Below, in pieces: positions 1 to 7,510 of a stretch of DNA of 64,000 nt. The position numbers were made by a program, and so were the translations under genes. A model generated the notes under the pieces. It was not told the DNA's origin and ran no database searches. It worked only from the letters and a program-made list of their open reading frames with translations. Where the stretch lies: NCBI RefSeq assembly GCF_947499215.1, contig NZ_CANMNI010000004.1:62001-126000 (forward strand), written 5' to 3'. The stretch's first letter is position 1; the number at the start of each line of letters is the position of its first letter. Origin of the DNA: an uncultured Pontibacter sp. (GTDB taxonomy: Bacteria > Bacteroidota > Bacteroidia > Cytophagales > Hymenobacteraceae).

Positions 1-381
1 TGACTGCAGGGCGTCAATAATCTCATCGTGATGCGGTGGATAAGCCTTTGGCGCGATGTCCACCACAATCAGTTTAGTGAGGCGGGTCGGGTACTTCAGC
101 GCATAGTTCATGGCTACCTTTCCGCCCATGGAGTGGCCCATGATGGCGGGAGTTGGTATCTGGAGGTCATCTACGAGTCGTAGCACGTCTTCAGCCATGG
201 CGTCGTAGTCGTGCTGCTCGCTATGCGGAGAGCGGCCGTGGTTGCGCAAGTCCACCATAAACACATTGTAATGCTCAGCTAGTCGCTTAGCCAGTGTTGC
301 CCAGTTATCCAATGTGCCAAACAGTCCGTGCAAAATCAGCAGCGGCTGCCCATGGCCCATTTCCTTGTAGTGTAGTTTCAT
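1..381 (-). CDS. Alpha/beta hydrolase, YbfF/esterase-like (partial, C-terminus beyond window)
   Basis: Reading leftward from ATG at 381, 127 codons stay open to base 1, so only the N-terminal half is present. The order is that of a serine hydrolase of the alpha/beta fold: an HGLFG oxyanion loop at residues 18-22, a DLRNHGRS turn at 44-51 and the nucleophile elbow GHSMGG at 82-87 with Ser84. This arrangement and the HGRS turn match YbfF-type esterases, which cleave small esters or thioesters; the true substrate cannot be read from the sequence. The catalytic Asp and His lie outside the window. It follows selD on the same strand after a 70-bp gap holding a heptamer array, so it may be a separate transcription unit. 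Family secure, function uncertain. Confidence 0.85.
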   Translation of the reverse strand, partial: MKLHYKEMGHGQPLLILHGLFGTLDNWATLAKRLAEHYNVFMVDLRNHGRSPHSEQHDYDAMAEDVLRLVDDLQIPTPAIMGHSMGGKVAMNYALKYPTRLTKLIVVDIAPKAYPPHHDEIIDALQS

Positions 382-388
382 TTCTTTC

Positions 389-423
389 AGTTAACAGTGA
401 TCAGTTATCAGTAAACAGTCTAA
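389..423. repeat. Degenerate heptamer tandem array
   Basis: Five consecutive 7-bp units fit the pattern AGTNANC (AGTTAAC, AGTGATC, AGTTATC, AGTAAAC, AGTCTAA). The array lies between the hydrolase start (381) and the selD stop (452) and carries no reading frame. It resembles other 7/8-bp arrays in this window. Confidence 0.7.
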
Positions 424-451
424 GCTTACGGAAGTACGTTGTAATTGGTCG

Positions 452-1504
452 CTATACTACCTTTATCAATTTTTTCTCACTTTTGCGCTCTTTCAGCACA
501 CCAAGCGGCTGCAGTTTCAAACCGTAATTCTCAAACACCTGCAGGACTTCTTCTCTGCCAGCCGGATCTACGGCGACTAACAGGCCGCCGCTGGTTTGCG
601 GGTCACAGAGCAAGTGTTTCTGGTCGGGGGTGAGCTCGGCTATTTTGTGGCCGTAGCTGTCGAAGTTGCGGTGCGTACCGCCGGGTATGGCCTTTTGAGC
701 CATATACTCGAGCGCTTCCGGCAGCACCGGTACTTTATCAAGGTATACCTCAGCCATCAGGTTGCTGCCTTCGCACATTTCCGAAAGGTGGCCCAACAAG
801 CCAAACCCCGTTACGTCGGTCATGGCTTTTACTTGTGGCAGTTGACCAAGGTCTGCGCCTATTTTGTTGAGCTGCATCATTTGCTGCGGTGCTAGGTGCG
901 CATGCTCAGGCTTTAGGATGGCCTTCTTCTGTGCCGTAGTGAGTATGCCTACACCGAGCGGTTTGGTTAGGTATAGCTCGCAGCCGGCGGTGGCGGTATC
1001 GTTGCGTTTCAGGTTCTTGATGTCGAGCATACCTGTTACGGCCAGTCCGAAGATCGGCTCGGGACTGTCGATACTGTGACCGCCTGCCAATGGTATACCT
1101 GCCTCGTGACAGATGCTGCGGCTACCCTCGATCACCCGCTTGGCTACCTCGGGGGCTAGCTTGTCTATAGGCCAGCCCAGCACGGCGATGGCCATGGTAG
1201 GTATGCCGCCCATGGCGTAGACATCCGAAATGGCGTTAGCGGAGGCGATGCGGCCGAAATCGTAGGCATCATCCACGATCGGCATAAAGAAATCGGTGGT
1301 ACTGATGACGGCGCGGCCATTGCCGATGTCGTACACAGCGGCATCGTCGCGGGAGCTGTTGCCTACCAACAGCTTATCATTCTCTGGGTAGTGGATATCA
1401 GTGTGCAGGATCGTATCGAGCACTTTGGGGGAAATCTTGCAACCGCAGCCAGCGCCATGGCTGTACTGGGTCAGTTTTATATCTTGATGAGTTGTCTCTT
1501 CCAT
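452..1504 (-). CDS. selD: Selenide, water dikinase (selenophosphate synthase)
   Basis: SelD makes selenophosphate from selenide and ATP, the selenium donor for selenocysteine and for 2-selenouridine in tRNA. The 350 residues are of normal length. Near the N-terminus GAGCGCK gives Cys20 and Lys23, which align with the essential Cys17 and Lys20 of the E. coli enzyme; Cys20 is an ordinary TGC codon, so this is the cysteine rather than the selenocysteine form. The AIRS-type ATP-binding fold follows, and the C-terminal [10 protein letters not shown] motif is present. It starts 4 bp after the stop of mnmH and is very probably co-transcribed with it, so its product feeds tRNA selenation directly. 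Assignment is secure. Confidence 0.97.
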   Translation of the reverse strand: MEETTHQDIKLTQYSHGAGCGCKISPKVLDTILHTDIHYPENDKLLVGNSSRDDAAVYDIGNGRAVISTTDFFMPIVDDAYDFGRIASANAISDVYAMGGIPTMAIAVLGWPIDKLAPEVAKRVIEGSRSICHEAGIPLAGGHSIDSPEPIFGLAVTGMLDIKNLKRNDTATAGCELYLTKPLGVGILTTAQKKAILKPEHAHLAPQQMMQLNKIGADLGQLPQVKAMTDVTGFGLLGHLSEMCEGSNLMAEVYLDKVPVLPEALEYMAQKAIPGGTHRNFDSYGHKIAELTPDQKHLLCDPQTSGGLLVAVDPAGREEVLQVFENYGLKLQPLGVLKERKSEKKLIKVV

Positions 1505-1508
1505 GGTA

Positions 1509-2537
1509 TCAGATCAGCTGGTGCTGTTTTGCAAATTCAATCACGCGGCGGGCGTTTTCTTCCGGGTTTATACCTTCAAGCGGGAGCCGCAGCACCTGCT
1601 GCTTTTTAGCCAGTTCATAGGTATAGGCCTTGTCGTAGTAAGAGAGGGCAATGTCGACCATCTTTTCCATGTCGCCGGTATGGATGGCTTCGATCGCCTC
1701 CTTGGTGTCTAGCCCGCCCAATCGTTTCTTTATTCTGAGAATGGCAGCTTCCAGTATGGCTGGATCGGTGAGGCAGTATTCAGCTGCCAATTTTTGTATG
1801 CGCAGTACCTTTGGCACTTCGAGTACGATGGTAGGCGAAGCTTGCATCTGGTCGAAGAGCGGCTTGGGTAACTGGACCCGGCCGATGCTGATGCTTTCGT
1901 CTTCCAACCAAACTGGCTGTTGGCTATCGAGTTTGAGCATTTCCATACCCAGCAGGTTTTCGAAGTGCTCGGTGCTGGGCTGCGGTGCCATATCTATGCC
2001 TCCGAAAGAAGAGCCTTTGTGACTGGCTATACCTTCTAAGTCGATTATCTGCTGACCCTGCTGCTGCAGGTGAGGGAGTAGATCGGTTTTGCCACTGCCT
2101 GTAAAGCCACTCAGCACAACCAAAGGTCTGGATTTCTCGATCTGCTCGTGCATGAAGTGTCGGTAGGCTTTGTAGCCTCCCTGCAGCAGATGCACTTTAA
2201 AGCCTGAGAAGTCGAGCAGCCACGCCATGGAGCCGCTACGCATGCCCCCGCGCCAGCAGTGCACAAGCAGCTCTTTCTGCGGCGCCAGCTTTTCCGCTTC
2301 ACGCACAAAACTTGACATCTTCGGTCCGAACAAGTCCAGCCCGATCAGTACGGCCGGGTCGTGCCCTTGCTGCTTGTAAGCAGTGCCTACGTTGGCTCGC
2401 TCCTCATCCGAAAAGATGGGAAAGCTGTGCGCCTGAGGGATATGACCGATGCCATACTCCTTAGGGGCACGCACATCGAGCACGGGCAATTGCGCCGCTT
2501 TCTCCAGAAACTCCTGTATGGTTATGCTGTTGACCAC
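1509..2537 (-). CDS. mnmH: tRNA 2-selenouridine synthase
   Basis: MnmH (SelU/YbbB) replaces sulfur by selenium at the wobble 2-thiouridine of Lys, Glu and Gln tRNAs, through a geranylated intermediate. Residues 1-130 form a rhodanese domain with the active-site loop HCWRGGMRS and Cys94, equivalent to the essential cysteine of E. coli YbbB. From about residue 140 comes a P-loop domain with Walker A GFTGSGKT at 144-151. Length (342) is normal. It lies between pdxJ (2 bp upstream) and selD (4 bp downstream). Together selD and mnmH make up the complete known requirement for selenouridine; no selA, selB or Sec tRNA is visible in the window. Confidence 0.96.
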   Translation of the reverse strand: MVNSITIQEFLEKAAQLPVLDVRAPKEYGIGHIPQAHSFPIFSDEERANVGTAYKQQGHDPAVLIGLDLFGPKMSSFVREAEKLAPQKELLVHCWRGGMRSGSMAWLLDFSGFKVHLLQGGYKAYRHFMHEQIEKSRPLVVLSGFTGSGKTDLLPHLQQQGQQIIDLEGIASHKGSSFGGIDMAPQPSTEHFENLLGMEMLKLDSQQPVWLEDESISIGRVQLPKPLFDQMQASPTIVLEVPKVLRIQKLAAEYCLTDPAILEAAILRIKKRLGGLDTKEAIEAIHTGDMEKMVDIALSYYDKAYTYELAKKQQVLRLPLEGINPEENARRVIEFAKQHQLI

Positions 2538-2539
2538 CG

Positions 2540-3253
2540 TTATTTAAGTTGACGCAGGTATAGCTGGATCGTGTTTTCCAGTCCGTAATACAGCGCATCG
2601 CAAATAAGGGCATGACCAATGCTCACTTCCAACAAGCCCGGCAGGGTGTCTTTTAGATACTTAAGGTTGTCGAGGTCTAAGTCGTGCCCGGCGTTGAGGC
2701 CGATGCCGAATTCCTGTGCTTTTTGTGCCGCGACAAGGTATGACCTAATGGCATCCTCGGGGTTGGTAGGATATCCTTTCGCATAGGCCTCCGTGTATAA
2801 TTCCACCCGATCAGTGCCTATCAAAGAGGCGCCCTCCATCATACGTACATCCGGATCCACAAAAATAGAGGTGCGTATACCTAGCTCTTTCAGTTCCCCG
2901 ATCACGTCGGTCAGGAAGTCTTTGTGCTGCAGCGTATCCCAGCCGGCGTTAGACGTGATGGCATCCGGTGCATCGGGCACGAGCGTAGCCTGTGCCGGTC
3001 GTACTTCTTTCACCATTTTTAGAAAGTCAGGGGTGGGGTTGCCTTCAATATTGAACTCGGTCGTTACCACTTCTTTAAGGTCATACACATCGCGGTAGCG
3101 AATGTGACGCTCATCCGGACGTGGATGTACCGTGATGCCCTCAGCCCCGAAACGCTCGCAGTCTTTTGCCGTCTGTACCACGTTGGGTCTGTCGCCGCCG
3201 CGGGCATTCCGAAGCGTGGCTATTTTGTTTATATTTACACTCAGTTTGGTCAT
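2540..3253 (-). CDS. pdxJ: Pyridoxine 5'-phosphate synthase
   Basis: PdxJ condenses 1-deoxyxylulose 5-phosphate with 3-amino-2-oxopropyl phosphate to give pyridoxine 5'-phosphate, the last ring-closing step of the DXP-dependent vitamin B6 route in the cytoplasm. The 237-residue protein shows the family hallmarks: [15 protein letters not shown] near the N-terminus, [13 protein letters not shown] around residues 40-52, FVDPD in the middle and GLNAGHDL near residue 190, all in the TIM-barrel order of PdxJ. It is the first gene of a tight pdxJ-mnmH-selD run and is divergent from the yqeY-like gene; the 166-bp gap holds the promoters. Why a B6 gene heads a selenium operon is not evident; it may simply be a housekeeping promoter. 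Confidence 0.96.
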   Translation of the reverse strand: MTKLSVNINKIATLRNARGGDRPNVVQTAKDCERFGAEGITVHPRPDERHIRYRDVYDLKEVVTTEFNIEGNPTPDFLKMVKEVRPAQATLVPDAPDAITSNAGWDTLQHKDFLTDVIGELKELGIRTSIFVDPDVRMMEGASLIGTDRVELYTEAYAKGYPTNPEDAIRSYLVAAQKAQEFGIGLNAGHDLDLDNLKYLKDTLPGLLEVSIGHALICDALYYGLENTIQLYLRQLK

Positions 3254-3316
3254 GGGTATGCTTGTTATGGCCCTCGGGCTTGTGATACTTATCCCTACGG
3301 AAAGACTAAATTAATG

Positions 3317-3324
3317 TAATTTTG
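3317..3324 (+). promoter_or_regulatory. Bacteroidota -7 promoter element for the yqeY-like gene
   Basis: TAATTTTG matches the TAnnTTTG -7 consensus of Bacteroidota vegetative promoters. It lies about 95 bp before the ATG at 3420. No clear -33 TTTG is seen at the usual distance. Confidence 0.5.
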
Positions 3325-3419
3325 CTTAACATGATAACCTATGGCCTTTGCCGTAGTAGTGTATACTATAGAGGCAGGGCGCAAGCCACGGGCCGGTAAC
3401 CTTTAATCAAAATAAAACC

Positions 3420-3881
3420 ATGAGTTTAAAACAACGCATAGAAGGCGACATCAAGCAGGCCATGCTTGCCAAAGACAAACCCCGCCTGCAGGCACTCCGC
3501 AGTATTAAATCGCTTATTTTGCTGGCTGAAACCGAGAAAGGCGGAACCGACGGCTTAAGTGAGGACACTGAGATGAAGCTGCTAACGAGAGCTGCCAAGC
3601 AGCGCCGCGAATCGGCTGAGGTATACGCCCAGCAGCAGCGTACTGACTTGGAGCAAATCGAGCTGGCCGAACTGGCTGTGATAGAAGAATACCTGCCCAA
3701 GCAGCTGGACGAAGGCGATCTGCGTGTGCGCTTGCTTGAGATCATTCAGCGTGTGGGTGCCTCGGGTCCATCTGACCTCGGCAAGGTAATGGGCGTGGCT
3801 TCCAGAGAACTGGCCGGTCAGGCCGATGGGCGTGCAATCTCCAAGGCGGTGGGCGATCTGCTGAACAATACCGATTTTTAG
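3420..3881 (+). CDS. GatB/YqeY domain protein
   Basis: A 153-residue all-helical protein of the YqeY family, which resembles the C-terminal tRNA-binding domain of the GatB amidotransferase subunit. Visible signatures are the opening MSLKQRIEGDIKQAMLAKDK, the LRSIKSLI segment, the EEYLPKQL motif near residue 83 and the GKVMG motif near residue 122. The biochemical role of free-standing YqeY proteins is unsettled; a tRNA-related function is only inferred from GatB. It is followed by a clear terminator (3941-3982), so it is probably monocistronic. Confidence 0.9.
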   Translation: MSLKQRIEGDIKQAMLAKDKPRLQALRSIKSLILLAETEKGGTDGLSEDTEMKLLTRAAKQRRESAEVYAQQQRTDLEQIELAELAVIEEYLPKQLDEGDLRVRLLEIIQRVGASGPSDLGKVMGVASRELAGQADGRAISKAVGDLLNNTDF

Positions 3882-3940
3882 TATTTGCACTTTTTGCAGC
3901 CCGACGGGCTATGAGGAGTGCAGCTTTTAAACTATATTTG

Positions 3941-3982
3941 AAGGCAGGAGCGACAGGTGTTCGCTTCTGCCTTAATTTTTTT
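3941..3982 (+). terminator. Rho-independent terminator after the yqeY-like gene
   Basis: A 12-bp stem (3941-3952 with 3962-3973, one G-U pair) is followed by AATTTTTTT. It covers the in-frame GTG at 3957, which rules that codon out as a sensible start for cvpA. Confidence 0.85.
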
Positions 3983-3986
3983 CAGA

Positions 3987-4505
3987 TTGAGTACGTTTGA
4001 TATTTTTCTGGCTGTGCCTATCCTCTTTGGCGCATTTATGGGTTTCCGCAAAGGTCTTTTGCTGGAGCTGATCTCTCTCTTCGCCCTCGTGTTGGGCATC
4101 CTGCTCGGGCTCAAGCTGCTCGACTCCGGCCTGCCCATTATGAAAGAATACATCGGCGATGCCGGTGGTCTACTGCCTTTCGTTACCTTTCTGGTCATCT
4201 TCGTTGCCATTATACTTGGCGTGCGGGTATTAGGACTGCTTCTCAAAAAAGTAATTGACTTTACACCCTTCGGTTTGTTCGACAACATATTGGGTGGTAT
4301 GCTGGGCGCTCTTAAATGGACGCTGGCCCTAAGCCTTCTGCTCTATGTGTCGGAGATGGCGGGTATCTCGATCACACCCGAAACCGCAGCCAGTTCTACA
4401 GTATATCCTTTTGTAGTCAAAACAACCCCTTACGCGCTCAGTGTTATGAGCTATGTGCTACCCTTTGTCAAATCCCTGTTGCTCTCCCTTAAAGAACATT
4501 TTTAG
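3987..4505 (+). CDS. CvpA family membrane protein
   Basis: A polytopic inner-membrane protein of the CvpA (colicin V production) family, which in other bacteria affects envelope homeostasis by an unclear mechanism. From the TTG at 3987 the product has 172 residues beginning MSTFDIFLAVPILFGAF, the standard start of Bacteroidota members; about four hydrophobic helices follow (near 5-25, 30-50, 65-88 and 105-122). The frame also has a GTG at 3957, but that lies inside the preceding terminator loop, so TTG is preferred. The stop codon at 4503-4505 abuts a degenerate octamer array. The family is clear, the role is not. Confidence 0.88.
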   Translation: MSTFDIFLAVPILFGAFMGFRKGLLLELISLFALVLGILLGLKLLDSGLPIMKEYIGDAGGLLPFVTFLVIFVAIILGVRVLGLLLKKVIDFTPFGLFDNILGGMLGALKWTLALSLLLYVSEMAGISITPETAASSTVYPFVVKTTPYALSVMSYVLPFVKSLLLSLKEHF

Positions 4506-4543
4506 ATTTTCAGATTTGGAAATTTGGAGATGTGAAAATGGGG
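4506..4543 (+). repeat. Degenerate octamer array, left copy flanking the Imm53 gene
   Basis: Directly after the cvpA stop come 8-bp units of the type ATTTGGAR: TTTTCAG, then ATTTGGAA, ATTTGGAG, ATGTGAAA. The same unit order appears reversed and complemented at 5401-5447, so the two copies bracket the Imm53 gene. Confidence 0.8.
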
Positions 4544-4586
4544 CTGTGTGCTATTGATAGGTTAGGGTGTATTACAATTATAGAAA

Positions 4587-5165
4587 ATGACCAGATCTCT
4601 ACTTGAGCGAATACAGGATTGGTACAGAAATAACTGTGACGGAGATTGGGAGCATGGCTTCGGAATCAAAATCACCTCAGTAGATAATCCTGGCTGGTCG
4701 GTTGCGATAGAACTTCAGGATACGCCTCTTGAAAATGCCGAGTACAAGAAGCAGTATGACAATGGAGACGAAGACTGGTTGTTTATCGGTGTAAAGGACG
4801 GGAAGTTTACTGGTGCTGGTGACCCAGACAAGCTTAACGAAATCTTTAGGATTTTCTTAGATGAAGTCCTGCCTTATCAAGCAGATGCAAGCTATACTTA
4901 TTCAATTTATGTTCCTGTGCCTAACACTAGAATACCTGTTTGGAAAGAAGTAACGGCAAGAGCAGTTAATGAAAGTGTATTTGAAATCATCCAGATAGAT
5001 GATACGACACTCCAGAAATTGAAAGTGCTGGATATTGATGATTATCAAAACATAGATCTGAAGTCACTCGACAAATTGGAGTATAAAGAAGGCGACAAAG
5101 TAAAGTGCAAGCTGCAGACCTTCTTTGAAGGGTTAGGCCCAGTTGTGACAGAAAAAGTAGAATAA
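4587..5165 (+). CDS. Imm53-like immunity protein with C-terminal extension
   Basis: The 192-residue protein has two parts. Residues 1-96 match the Imm53 immunity family of polymorphic toxin systems: LLERIQDWY, CDGDWEH at 17-23, DNPGWS at 33-38, DEDWLF near 61 and GAGDPDKLNEIFRIF at 76-90. Imm53 proteins are thought to bind and neutralise a cognate secreted toxin, inside the cell. Residues 100-192 form a second unit with PVWKEVTARAV and EYKEGDKVKCK, resembling a small domain seen alone in other bacterial proteins of unknown role. No toxin gene is adjacent. The gene is visibly richer in A+T than cvpA and pabA and is enclosed by inverted octamer arrays, both hints of insertion. The Imm53 call is from motif recall. 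Confidence 0.72.
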   Translation: MTRSLLERIQDWYRNNCDGDWEHGFGIKITSVDNPGWSVAIELQDTPLENAEYKKQYDNGDEDWLFIGVKDGKFTGAGDPDKLNEIFRIFLDEVLPYQADASYTYSIYVPVPNTRIPVWKEVTARAVNESVFEIIQIDDTTLQKLKVLDIDDYQNIDLKSLDKLEYKEGDKVKCKLQTFFEGLGPVVTEKVE

Positions 5166-5180
5166 CAAACCCTAACCCTG

Positions 5181-5231
5181 CACATAAGCCAAGCATCGGC
5201 TAGGCTTCGCTCGCTTTATGTACTAACCGAT
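5181..5231 (+). other. Compact multi-stem sequence downstream of the Imm53 gene
   Basis: Several inverted repeats overlap here: AAGCCAAGC (5186-5194) with GCTAGGCTT (5199-5207); ACATAAGC (5182-5189) with GCTTTATGT (5213-5221, one bulge); and CATCGGCTAG (5193-5202) with CTAACCGATG (5222-5231). Alternative folds are possible. No T-run follows, so it is not a simple terminator. Function unknown; a recombination-site-like or structured RNA element are options. Confidence 0.45.
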
Positions 5232-5400
5232 GTAAGCTGAGTTCGGATTGAGTTTGTCTTGAGCAGAGATTCACAAAGAATTTTTTCTGATTCATCACCA
5301 AGTATTGAGAAAGAGCTAAGCAGTTTCCAAAAAGGAAAAACTAAAAGTCGGTCCAAAGCTTAGATTTTAAGTTAAGTTTAAATTTTACGACTCTTATTAA

Positions 5401-5447
5401 TTTCACATCTATACATCTCCAAATTTTCAAATCTCCAAATCTGAAAA
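5401..5447 (-). repeat. Degenerate octamer array, right (inverted) copy flanking the Imm53 gene
   Basis: Read on the minus strand it runs TTTTTCAG, ATTTGGAG, ATTTGAAA, ATTTGGAG, ATGTATAG, ATGTGAAA: the same beginning and end as the array at 4506-4543 with two more units in the middle. It ends exactly at the pabA start codon (5448). Confidence 0.8.
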
Positions 5448-6032
5448 ATGCTTCTGCTGCTCGATAACTTCGATTCCTTTACTTACAACTTGGTGGATTA
5501 TTTTGGTCAGTTGGGAGAGGAGGTGCATGTGGTGCGCAACGATGTGGCACTGGAGGAGATCAAGGCGCTGCCTGTTACAGGTATAATTTTGTCGCCAGGA
5601 CCCGGAGAGCCAGAGAAGGCGGGCGTAATGATGGAGGTGATCCGGCATTACCATGAAAAGGTGCCGATGCTGGGCATCTGCCTCGGGCATCAAGCTTTGG
5701 GCGAGTTCTTCGGGGCCACTTTGGCGAAAGGTATAAAGCCCATGCACGGCAAGATATCTGAGATTGTCTGTGAGCCGGATCCGCTGTTCGCTGGCTTACC
5801 TCAAAAAATGCCGGTGGTGCGCTACCATTCGCTGGTTTTGAAGCAATGGCCTGACTGCATCGTGCCGCTTGCGTATACAGCCGAAAGAGAGCTAATGGCT
5901 TTTCGGCACAGAACGCTGCCGCTGCATGCGCTGCAGTTCCATCCGGAGGCCGCGCTCACTACTTATGGGCTGGACATGCTGCGAAATTGGCTTAGTATTG
6001 CTAATATTGCAGGTCGGAAGCAACCGATTTGA
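5448..6032 (+). CDS. pabA: Anthranilate/aminodeoxychorismate synthase component II (glutamine amidotransferase)
   Basis: A class I glutamine amidotransferase of 194 residues that releases ammonia from glutamine for a chorismate-using partner (PabB for folate, TrpE for tryptophan). Visible: the opening LLLDNFDSFTYNL, the oxyanion PGPGEP at 50-55, the nucleophile loop GICLGHQALG with Cys78, and the catalytic His165/Glu167 in QFHPEA. Most relatives read HPES where this one has HPEA. No trpE or pabB lies next to it, so the PabA versus TrpG choice is not settled by context; bacteria often use one protein for both. The start codon touches the right octamer array, so its promoter must lie in or before the repeat. 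Confidence 0.9.
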   Translation: MLLLLDNFDSFTYNLVDYFGQLGEEVHVVRNDVALEEIKALPVTGIILSPGPGEPEKAGVMMEVIRHYHEKVPMLGICLGHQALGEFFGATLAKGIKPMHGKISEIVCEPDPLFAGLPQKMPVVRYHSLVLKQWPDCIVPLAYTAERELMAFRHRTLPLHALQFHPEAALTTYGLDMLRNWLSIANIAGRKQPI

Positions 6033-6063
6033 GTAACATCTATTTTAATTTACAGTTTTCGAA

Positions 6064-6840
6064 ATGAATCTACAGATCAGACAAGAAGGCGAATTCCAGT
6101 ATATAGACGAGGGTGAAGGTGAAGTATTGCTACTGTTGCACGGGTTATTTGGTGCCCTGAGCAACTGGCATGGCGTAGTAGACCATTTCTCGAAACAATA
6201 CCGGGTCGTTATTCCGCTGATGCCGATCTACGAGATGGCACTACACAAAGCAGGCGTGCCGGGGCTCGTTTCTTTTATCGAGGATTTCGTTAAATTTAAG
6301 AACCTGAACGACCTGTCCTTGTTAGGCAACTCGCTGGGAGGGCATGTGGCGCTGGTGTATACCTTGAAGAACGCCTCAAAAGTGAAGCGCTTAGTGCTGA
6401 CTGGCAGTTCTGGTCTGTTTGAAGACTCCATGGGTGGATCCTTCCCGAAGCGCGGCAACTACGAGTATGTGAAGGAACGCGTAGAATATACCTTCTACAA
6501 TCCTGAAACCGCTACCAGAGAACTGGTGGATGAGGTGTTCGACATAACAAACAGCAATGCCAAGTGTCTGCGCATTATTGCCATCGCCAAGTCGGCCCAG
6601 CGCCACAACATGGCCAAGGATATCACAAACATAAAGGTGCCGACGTTGTTGATATGGGGACTGAACGATACGATAACCCCGCCGCTAGTAGCGCATGAGT
6701 TTAACCGTCTTATGCCTAACTCAGAATTATACTTCATCGATAAGTGCGGGCATGCGCCGATGATGGAACATCCGGAGCGGTTTAACAGTATCTTAGATAA
6801 ATTTTTGGCCAAAACAGAAGCAAGGGAACCAGCCACATGA
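6064..6840 (+). CDS. Alpha/beta hydrolase (Bacteroidota type, adjacent to CBS protein)
   Basis: A 258-residue serine-hydrolase-fold protein: HGLFGALSNW at 26-35, nucleophile elbow GNSLGG at 88-93 (Ser90), IWGLNDTITPP near 200 carrying the probable acid, and KCGHAPMMEHP near 230 with the catalytic His. The usual D-x-x-G-x-G-x-S loop after strand 4 is replaced by VVIPLMPIYEMALHKAGVPG, which I recall as typical of the Bacteroidota version and which should alter the entrance to the active site. The stop overlaps the start of the CBS gene by 4 bp (ATGA), so the two are translationally coupled. Substrate unknown. Confidence 0.85.
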   Translation: MNLQIRQEGEFQYIDEGEGEVLLLLHGLFGALSNWHGVVDHFSKQYRVVIPLMPIYEMALHKAGVPGLVSFIEDFVKFKNLNDLSLLGNSLGGHVALVYTLKNASKVKRLVLTGSSGLFEDSMGGSFPKRGNYEYVKERVEYTFYNPETATRELVDEVFDITNSNAKCLRIIAIAKSAQRHNMAKDITNIKVPTLLIWGLNDTITPPLVAHEFNRLMPNSELYFIDKCGHAPMMEHPERFNSILDKFLAKTEAREPAT

Positions 6841-7502
6841 TCGCAGAAGAACTCATCAACCAAATGATACCGCCGTTGAAGTTTTACGACACAGTCGACA
6901 AGGCTTTGCGATGGATGGATGAGTTCCGCGTAAACGAGCTTCCCGTGTCGCGCAACCGCAAGTACATGGGCTTGGCCACTGAGACCAACCTGATCGAACT
7001 GCCCGACCGTAACCAGACGCTGGAGCATGTGCCATTGGATTTTCAGGATGTGTTTGTGATGCACCACCAGCACTTTTACGATGTGATGGAGGCCGCCATC
7101 AAAAACAAGATTCAGGTAGTACCCGTGCTCGACGAAGAGCAGGACTACATGGGTATCATCACCATTAACGACACGCTGGCCGCCTTCGGACAGATGTCGG
7201 CGCTGCAGGGGCAGGGTAGCATTCTGGTGCTCACCATGCCGGAGCGAGACTACTCCCTAGGCCAGATCAGCCGCCTGATAGAAGAGGAGAATGCCAAAAT
7301 CCTGAGCGCCTACGTGTCGCCGGATGAGGTGGACCCTTACAACATCAAGCTCACCCTAAAGCTGAACACCTCCGATCTTACCCGCATCATTGCCACGCTT
7401 GAGCGTTTCGAATACCGCGTGACGGCCCAGTTCCAAGATGCGTCCAAATACGACGTGGGCCGCGACCGGCTGGATATGTTGTTCAAGTATCTGGACATAT
7501 AG
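6837..7502 (+). CDS. CBS-domain protein
   Basis: A 221-residue cytosolic protein with a tandem CBS pair (about residues 8-60 and 68-122) and a C-terminal segment of about 90 residues of ACT-like character (SILVLTMPERDYSL onward). CBS pairs bind adenine nucleotides and act as energy sensors; which ligand binds here cannot be read. There is no catalytic domain. It overlaps the hydrolase gene by 4 bp and is followed after 8 bp by the Omp85-like gene and then by nadK, a gene order common in Bacteroidota. A regulatory role on one of these neighbours is inference only. Confidence 0.88.
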   Translation: MIAEELINQMIPPLKFYDTVDKALRWMDEFRVNELPVSRNRKYMGLATETNLIELPDRNQTLEHVPLDFQDVFVMHHQHFYDVMEAAIKNKIQVVPVLDEEQDYMGIITINDTLAAFGQMSALQGQGSILVLTMPERDYSLGQISRLIEEENAKILSAYVSPDEVDPYNIKLTLKLNTSDLTRIIATLERFEYRVTAQFQDASKYDVGRDRLDMLFKYLDI

Positions 7503-7510
7503 CCACGGCA

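Noticed and set aside
452-1504. SelD as a selenoprotein with in-frame UGA
   Set aside because: The active-site position is a TGC cysteine codon and the frame is open without internal TGA.
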